From Polaromonas sp. (GTDB lineage Bacteria; Pseudomonadota; Gammaproteobacteria; Burkholderiales; Burkholderiaceae_C): 8,323 nucleotides of DNA. Position 1 is the first letter of the stretch. Every line of letters starts with the position of its first letter. This document shows, piece after piece, positions 5,514 to 8,323 of the stretch. Position numbers and translations under genes: made by a program. The notes under the pieces were generated by a model. The model searched no databases. It was not told the origin of the DNA and was given only the letters and a program-made list of their open reading frames with translations. The stretch covers positions 1 through 8,323 of the forward strand of contig JAHFQQ010000151.1 of assembly GCA_023259235.1 (NCBI GenBank), given 5' to 3'.

Positions 5514-5532
5514 CCTCCGGCGGTTTTTTTTT
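5504..5532 (+). terminator. attenuator terminator before DAHP synthase gene
   Basis: AACCGCCGG (5504-5512) and CCGGCGGTT (5517-5525) form a 9-bp perfect, almost all G-C stem with an ACCT loop, running into nine T (5524-5532). It lies 27 nt after the leader peptide stop and 52 nt before the DAHP synthase ATG. Its position ahead of a gene on the same strand, and the duplicate of its 3' arm upstream, mark it as a conditional terminator rather than only the tldD terminator, although it would end tldD read-through too. Confidence 0.9.
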
Positions 5533-5584
5533 ACCCCCTTGATTCTCTTCATTGATTTTCTGGAATTTTCAAAGGAAACCTGCG

Positions 5585-6715
5585 ATGAATGCCCGAGCCA
5601 CCCCTGCAACGTCCGCCAGTGACAACTGGCATGCGAGCGTCGAAAAAACCAGCCAGACCGACGACGAACGCATCAAGGACATTACCGTGTTGCCCCCTCC
5701 CGAGCATTTGATCCGCTTCTTCCCGATTCGCGGCACCGCCGTTGAATCGCTGATCACGCAGACCCGCCAGAATATTCACAACATCATCGCGGGCAAGGAT
5801 GACCGGCTGCTGGTGGTCATCGGGCCGTGCTCCATTCACAACCCGGCGTCGGCCCTGGAGTATGCGCACCGCCTGGCCGAGCAGCGCAGGAAGTACGCCG
5901 GCACGCTGGAAATCGTGATGCGGGTCTATTTTGAAAAGCCGCGCACCACTGTCGGCTGGAAGGGGCTGATCAATGACCCCTACCTTGATGAAAGCTACCG
6001 CATCGACGAAGGGCTGCGCATTGCGCGCCAGTTGCTGATCGAAATCAATCGGCTCGGCTTGCCCGCAGGCAGCGAGTTCCTCGATGTGATTTCGCCGCAG
6101 TACATCGGCGACCTGATTTCCTGGGGCGCGATTGGCGCGCGCACCACCGAGAGCCAGGTGCATCGCGAACTCGCCTCCGGGCTGTCGGCGCCGATTGGCT
6201 TCAAAAACGGCACCGACGGCAACATCCGCATTGCCACCGACGCGATTCAGGCGGCGGCGCGTGGCCATCACTTCCTGTCGGTTCACAAAAGTGGCCAGGT
6301 GGCCGTGGTGCAAACCAAGGGCAACAAGGACTGCCATGTGATTTTGCGCGGCGGCAAAACGCCCAACTACGACGCTGCCAGCGTGGCTGCGGCCTGCAGA
6401 GATCTTGAAGCGGCCAAACTGCCCGCGACGCTGATGGTCGATTGCAGCCATGCCAACAGTTCCAAACAGCACCAGAAGCAGGCCGATGTGGCGCGCGACC
6501 TGGCGGCGCAGATCGCAGGCGGCGCGCGCAACGTGTTTGGCCTGATGGTTGAAAGCCACCTGAAACCGGGTGCGCAGAAGTTCACGGCCGGCAAGGACAA
6601 TCCAGATGCGCTGGAATATGGCAAAAGCATCACCGACGCCTGCCTTGGCTGGGAGGATTCACTGTCGCTGCTGGAGTCACTGTCTGCCGCGGTATTGGCG
6701 CGCAGGGCAAAATAG
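5585..6715 (+). CDS. aroG: 3-deoxy-7-phosphoheptulonate (DAHP) synthase, class I, AroG-like
   Basis: Condenses phosphoenolpyruvate with erythrose 4-phosphate to DAHP, the entry step of the shikimate pathway to Phe, Tyr, Trp and other chorismate products; cytoplasmic and metal-dependent. It has 376 residues (E. coli AroG 350), with about 20 extra at the N-terminus. The four expected metal ligands are visible: Cys82 in VVIGPCSIH, His289 in CSHANSSK, Glu323 in MVESHL and Asp351 in SITDACLGW. Blocks EIVMRVYFEKPRTTVGWKGL, SWGAIGARTTESQVHRELAS and GFKNGTDG are near-identical to E. coli AroG. The overall match favours an AroG-type enzyme, but which amino acid inhibits it cannot be read reliably here. 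ATG 5585 has AAAGGA 8 nt upstream; a TTG at 5552 is rejected. Transcription is probably controlled by the aromatic leader attenuator at 5402-5532. The structured gap at 6721-6770 follows its stop codon. Confidence 0.96.
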   Translation: MNARATPATSASDNWHASVEKTSQTDDERIKDITVLPPPEHLIRFFPIRGTAVESLITQTRQNIHNIIAGKDDRLLVVIGPCSIHNPASALEYAHRLAEQRRKYAGTLEIVMRVYFEKPRTTVGWKGLINDPYLDESYRIDEGLRIARQLLIEINRLGLPAGSEFLDVISPQYIGDLISWGAIGARTTESQVHRELASGLSAPIGFKNGTDGNIRIATDAIQAAARGHHFLSVHKSGQVAVVQTKGNKDCHVILRGGKTPNYDAASVAAACRDLEAAKLPATLMVDCSHANSSKQHQKQADVARDLAAQIAGGARNVFGLMVESHLKPGAQKFTAGKDNPDALEYGKSITDACLGWEDSLSLLESLSAAVLARRAK

Positions 6716-6720
6716 AGGCC

Positions 6721-6770
6721 TGCCGACGACATCTAGCCGTTATTGGGCAGGGTGCCCCTTGTCATCGGCG
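6721..6770 (+). other. large stem-loop after aroG stop codon
   Basis: GCCGACGACA (6722-6731) pairs with TGTCATCGGC (6760-6769) with one C/A mismatch in ten, and an inner hairpin GGGCA-GGG-TGCCC lies at 6745-6757. It begins 6 nt after the aroG stop and ends 14 nt before the Shine-Dalgarno of the next gene. It is followed by CAACTTTTATC, a weak T-run, so it may be a partial terminator, a 3'-stabilising structure, or a control element in the leader of the next gene. The pairing is seen; the role is not determinable. Confidence 0.5.
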
Positions 6771-6795
6771 CATCAACTTTTATCAGGAGCCAGCC

Positions 6796-7107
6796 ATGCG
6801 CAATGAAGTCAGCGTAACGTTTCAAGACAGCCCACCGGTACGGATCGACCTTCATGATGTTCCGGCCATGCCGAACGACGTGGCGCGCAAGTGGCTTGAT
6901 GAGCAGTTCACCGAAATGGGGTGCGAGCCGCTACGGCCAACCGGCAAGCTGCTGATGGCCGACAAGGTGGTGGTGGTGGCCCGGGACGCCAGCCCGGCAA
7001 GGTTTGCCGATGCCAAGTGGGCGCGCGAGTTCGCCCGGGCAGCCAGCGCGGCGCTGGGGCGGCCGCTGGTCAATATTGATGTGGCTTCGCTAAGCATCAG
7101 CTATTAG
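6796..7107 (+). CDS. hypothetical protein, 103 aa
   Basis: I do not recognise a family. It encodes 103 residues with a good Shine-Dalgarno (AGGAG at 6785-6789, 6 nt before ATG 6796), GC-rich third positions like its neighbours, and mixed alpha/beta-type composition, all of which support a real gene. It has no signal peptide, no membrane segment, and one cysteine (in EMGCEPLRP). Visible features are an N-terminal half that looks like alternating strands (VSVTF, VRIDLHDV), a KLLMADKVVVVARD strand-like core near 51-64, and an amphipathic Ala/Arg-rich helix (FADAKWAREFARAASAALG) near 70-88, ending in VNIDVASLSISY. It follows aroG by 80 bp on the same strand, separated by the stem-loop at 6721-6770, so it may share the aroG transcript or be separately expressed. 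It converges with mpl. No function is proposed. Confidence 0.75.
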   Translation: MRNEVSVTFQDSPPVRIDLHDVPAMPNDVARKWLDEQFTEMGCEPLRPTGKLLMADKVVVVARDASPARFADAKWAREFARAASAALGRPLVNIDVASLSISY

Positions 7108-7184
7108 TGCCCATCGGCATGCGCCGGTCGGTCAATCTGATAAATTTGTAAGCTTTTTGGTCTCTAGCTTATGCAGAATGGGCA
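7108..7184. other. nested inverted repeats in convergent gap
   Basis: TGCCCAT (7108-7114, directly after the stop of the hypothetical gene) is the exact complement of ATGGGCA (7178-7184). Inside it, TAAGCT (7149-7154) pairs with AGCTTA (7166-7171). Together they could fold a 77-nt 3' structure for the hypothetical gene. No T-tract follows. The arms are short and 63 nt apart, so chance is possible. The rest of the gap up to 7314 holds the palindrome at 7191-7207 and nothing else I can identify. Confidence 0.35.
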
Positions 7185-7190
7185 TGAATA

Positions 7191-7207
7191 GCTATTATTA
7201 GAATAGC
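7191..7207. repeat. short palindrome GCTATT-ATTAG-AATAGC
   Basis: A 6-bp inverted repeat with a 5-nt loop in an AT-rich patch, preceded by another GAATAGC (7186-7192), so GAATAGC is also directly repeated at a 15-bp distance. It resembles the palindrome at 3008-3024 in core sequence (GCTA..TAGC), size and position between converging genes, and the intergenic palindromes that I recall from Comamonadaceae genomes. There is no T-tract. Confidence 0.45.
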
Positions 7208-7314
7208 GTTTGGCTTGTGTCGGCACGCGCAGTCTCCTCTTGTAGCCCGGCGCCAGCGGCCTGTCAGGTACGCCAGACATTGCAAGGTTTGCGGCTGAGC
7301 GCGACTTCATCACC

Positions 7315-8323
7315 TCAGGCTTTGAGCGCTTCCATCAGCCTGGCGTGGATGCCGCCAAAGCCGCCGTTGCTCATGCACAGCAAATGGTCGCCCGCTCTGG
7401 CAACCGCTTTGACTTGAGCCAGCAGTTGATCGAGCGTGTCAGCCACCTGCGCTCGCACGCCCATGGGCGCGAGAGCGGCCCGGGCATCCCATTCCAGCCC
7501 GCCGGCATGGCAAAAAGCCAGGTCGGCGCCCTCCAGGCTCCACGGCAGTTGGGCAGTCATGGTGCCCAGCTTCATGGTGTTGCTGCGCGGTTCGAAGATG
7601 GCCAGAATGCGTTCGGCGTTTTTCCCGGCACTGTTGAGCTGGCGGCGCAGGCCATCGACGGTGGTGTGAATGGCAGTGGGGTGGTGGGCAAAATCGTCAT
7701 AGACCGTGATGTCACCATCGTTGCGTTGAACTACGCCGCGCACTTCCATGCGGCGTTTGACGTTCTGGAACCCGGCCAGGGCTTGTGCCGCGGCGTGCGG
7801 TGCCACGCCCAAATGTTCTGCCGCGGCGATGGCGGCCAGGGCATTGAGCTGGTTGTGCACGCCGCTGATGGCCCACTGCACATGGGCCACGAGTTGCCCC
7901 GCCTTGAGCACCTTGAAGTCGTCCGGCTCGCCCTGGGCGGTAAAGCCGCCCTGATTGCGCGGGCTGTTGCCAAAGAGTACCTGCTCACTCCAGCAGCCCT
8001 GGGCCAGTACGCGCTGCAGGCTTTCCTCGGCCGCATTGATGACCACGCGGCCTTGCGAAGGGATTGTGCGCACGAGGTGGTGAAACTGTCGCTCGATCGC
8101 CGCCAGGTTGTCAAAAATGTCGGCGTGGTCGAACTCCAGATTATTCAGGACCGCGGTGCGTGGGCGGTAATGAACGAACTTGCTGCGCTTGTCGAAAAAA
8201 GCGGTGTCGTATTCGTCGGCTTCAATGACGAAGGTGTTGCCCACACCCAGACGTGCTGACATCCCGAAGTTGAGCGGCACGCCGCCGACCAGAAAGCCCG
8301 GCTGCAGACCGGCTTGTTCCAGA
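7315..8323 (-). CDS. mpl: Mpl murein-peptide ligase, partial (N-terminus outside window)
   Basis: UDP-N-acetylmuramate:L-alanyl-gamma-D-glutamyl-meso-diaminopimelate ligase, an ATP-dependent Mur-family enzyme that reattaches the tripeptide recovered from old cell wall to UDP-MurNAc in the cytoplasm, bypassing MurC, MurD and MurE. The last 335 residues are present; roughly 120 are missing compared with E. coli Mpl (457), including the ATP-binding P-loop. Seen: VIEADEYDTAFFDKRSKF and LNNLEFDHADIFDN in the central domain, SGVHNQLNALAAIAAAEHLG, YDDFAHHPTAI, FEPRSNTMKLG, and the end MSNGGFGGIHARLMEALK. DEYDTAFFDKRSKF separates Mpl from MurC. The frame is open through 8322 and a GTG at 8280 is internal (upstream codons continue with EQAGLQPGFLVGG), so the start lies beyond the window. 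It converges with the hypothetical gene. Confidence 0.95.
   Translation of the reverse strand, partial: LEQAGLQPGFLVGGVPLNFGMSARLGVGNTFVIEADEYDTAFFDKRSKFVHYRPRTAVLNNLEFDHADIFDNLAAIERQFHHLVRTIPSQGRVVINAAEESLQRVLAQGCWSEQVLFGNSPRNQGGFTAQGEPDDFKVLKAGQLVAHVQWAISGVHNQLNALAAIAAAEHLGVAPHAAAQALAGFQNVKRRMEVRGVVQRNDGDITVYDDFAHHPTAIHTTVDGLRRQLNSAGKNAERILAIFEPRSNTMKLGTMTAQLPWSLEGADLAFCHAGGLEWDARAALAPMGVRAQVADTLDQLLAQVKAVARAGDHLLCMSNGGFGGIHARLMEALKA

Noticed and set aside
5549..6559. A 336-codon minus-strand frame opposite aroG.
   Set aside because: It mirrors the codons of a confidently identified gene in GC-rich DNA, has no recognisable motif, and would run antisense through the attenuator terminator.
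7345..8259. A 304-codon plus-strand frame opposite mpl.
   Set aside because: It is antisense to a clear Mpl sequence with its family motifs; the long open frame is explained by high GC at third positions.
1..8323. Search by eye for CRISPR arrays, tRNA/rRNA genes, insertion sequences, toxin-antitoxin or phage-defence genes.
   Set aside because: No regularly spaced repeats, cloverleaf genes, terminal inverted repeats with a transposase, or defence-type domains were seen; all long genes are ordinary metabolic or cell-wall genes.

Overview
The window looks like chromosomal DNA of a betaproteobacterium, most likely a Comamonadaceae member of the Polaromonas/Rhodoferax type. This is inferred from protein sequences (FtsZ tail ending EIPAFLRKQAD, a bacterial Coq7, the long two-ACT IlvA, an E. 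coli AroG-like DAHP synthase), from GC-rich coding DNA with AT-rich intergenic gaps, and from short GCTA..TAGC palindromes of a kind I recall as common in that family. I see no insertion sequence, phage gene, tRNA, rRNA or CRISPR array. The genes are housekeeping genes; the new interest is in the gaps.

Layout. 1-285 (+): 3' end of ftsZ. 286-375: convergent gap with an imperfect hairpin. 376-2244 (-): ilvA, then a 77-residue Cys-rich CWC protein 12 bp downstream, probably one operon. 2291-2404 (-): a short transcript candidate ending in a textbook terminator upstream of ilvA. It carries an anti-Shine-Dalgarno run and no ATG. 2509-2967 (+): an OsmC/YhfA-type protein. 3051-3677 (-): coq7. 3831-5354 (+): tldD. 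5402-5532 (+): an apparent attenuator with a leader peptide very rich in Phe, Tyr and Trp. 5585-6715 (+): DAHP synthase. 6796-7107 (+): an unrecognised 103-residue protein. 7315-8323 (-): mpl, cut by the window edge.

How it works together. The strongest discovery is at 5402-5532. A 24-codon reading frame has seven aromatic codons out of eight (codons 6-13: F Y F G Y F W F). It is followed by a perfect intrinsic terminator whose 5' arm can pair equally well with an identical upstream copy of its 3' arm (CCTCCGGCGGT at 5448-5458 and 5514-5524). This is the layout of ribosome-mediated transcription attenuation, placed directly before the first enzyme of aromatic amino acid synthesis. It would let Phe, Tyr and Trp supply jointly control entry into the shikimate pathway. 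The leader peptide has no Shine-Dalgarno and a -10-like hexamer 7 nt before its ATG, so it may be translated from a leaderless RNA.

The second candidate is the terminated RNA between ilvA and the osmC-like gene. Its UGUCUCCUCC stretch is complementary to GGAGGAGACA, a type of ribosome-binding sequence frequent in Burkholderiales. It could be a trans-acting RNA, or a premature-termination leader for ilvA.
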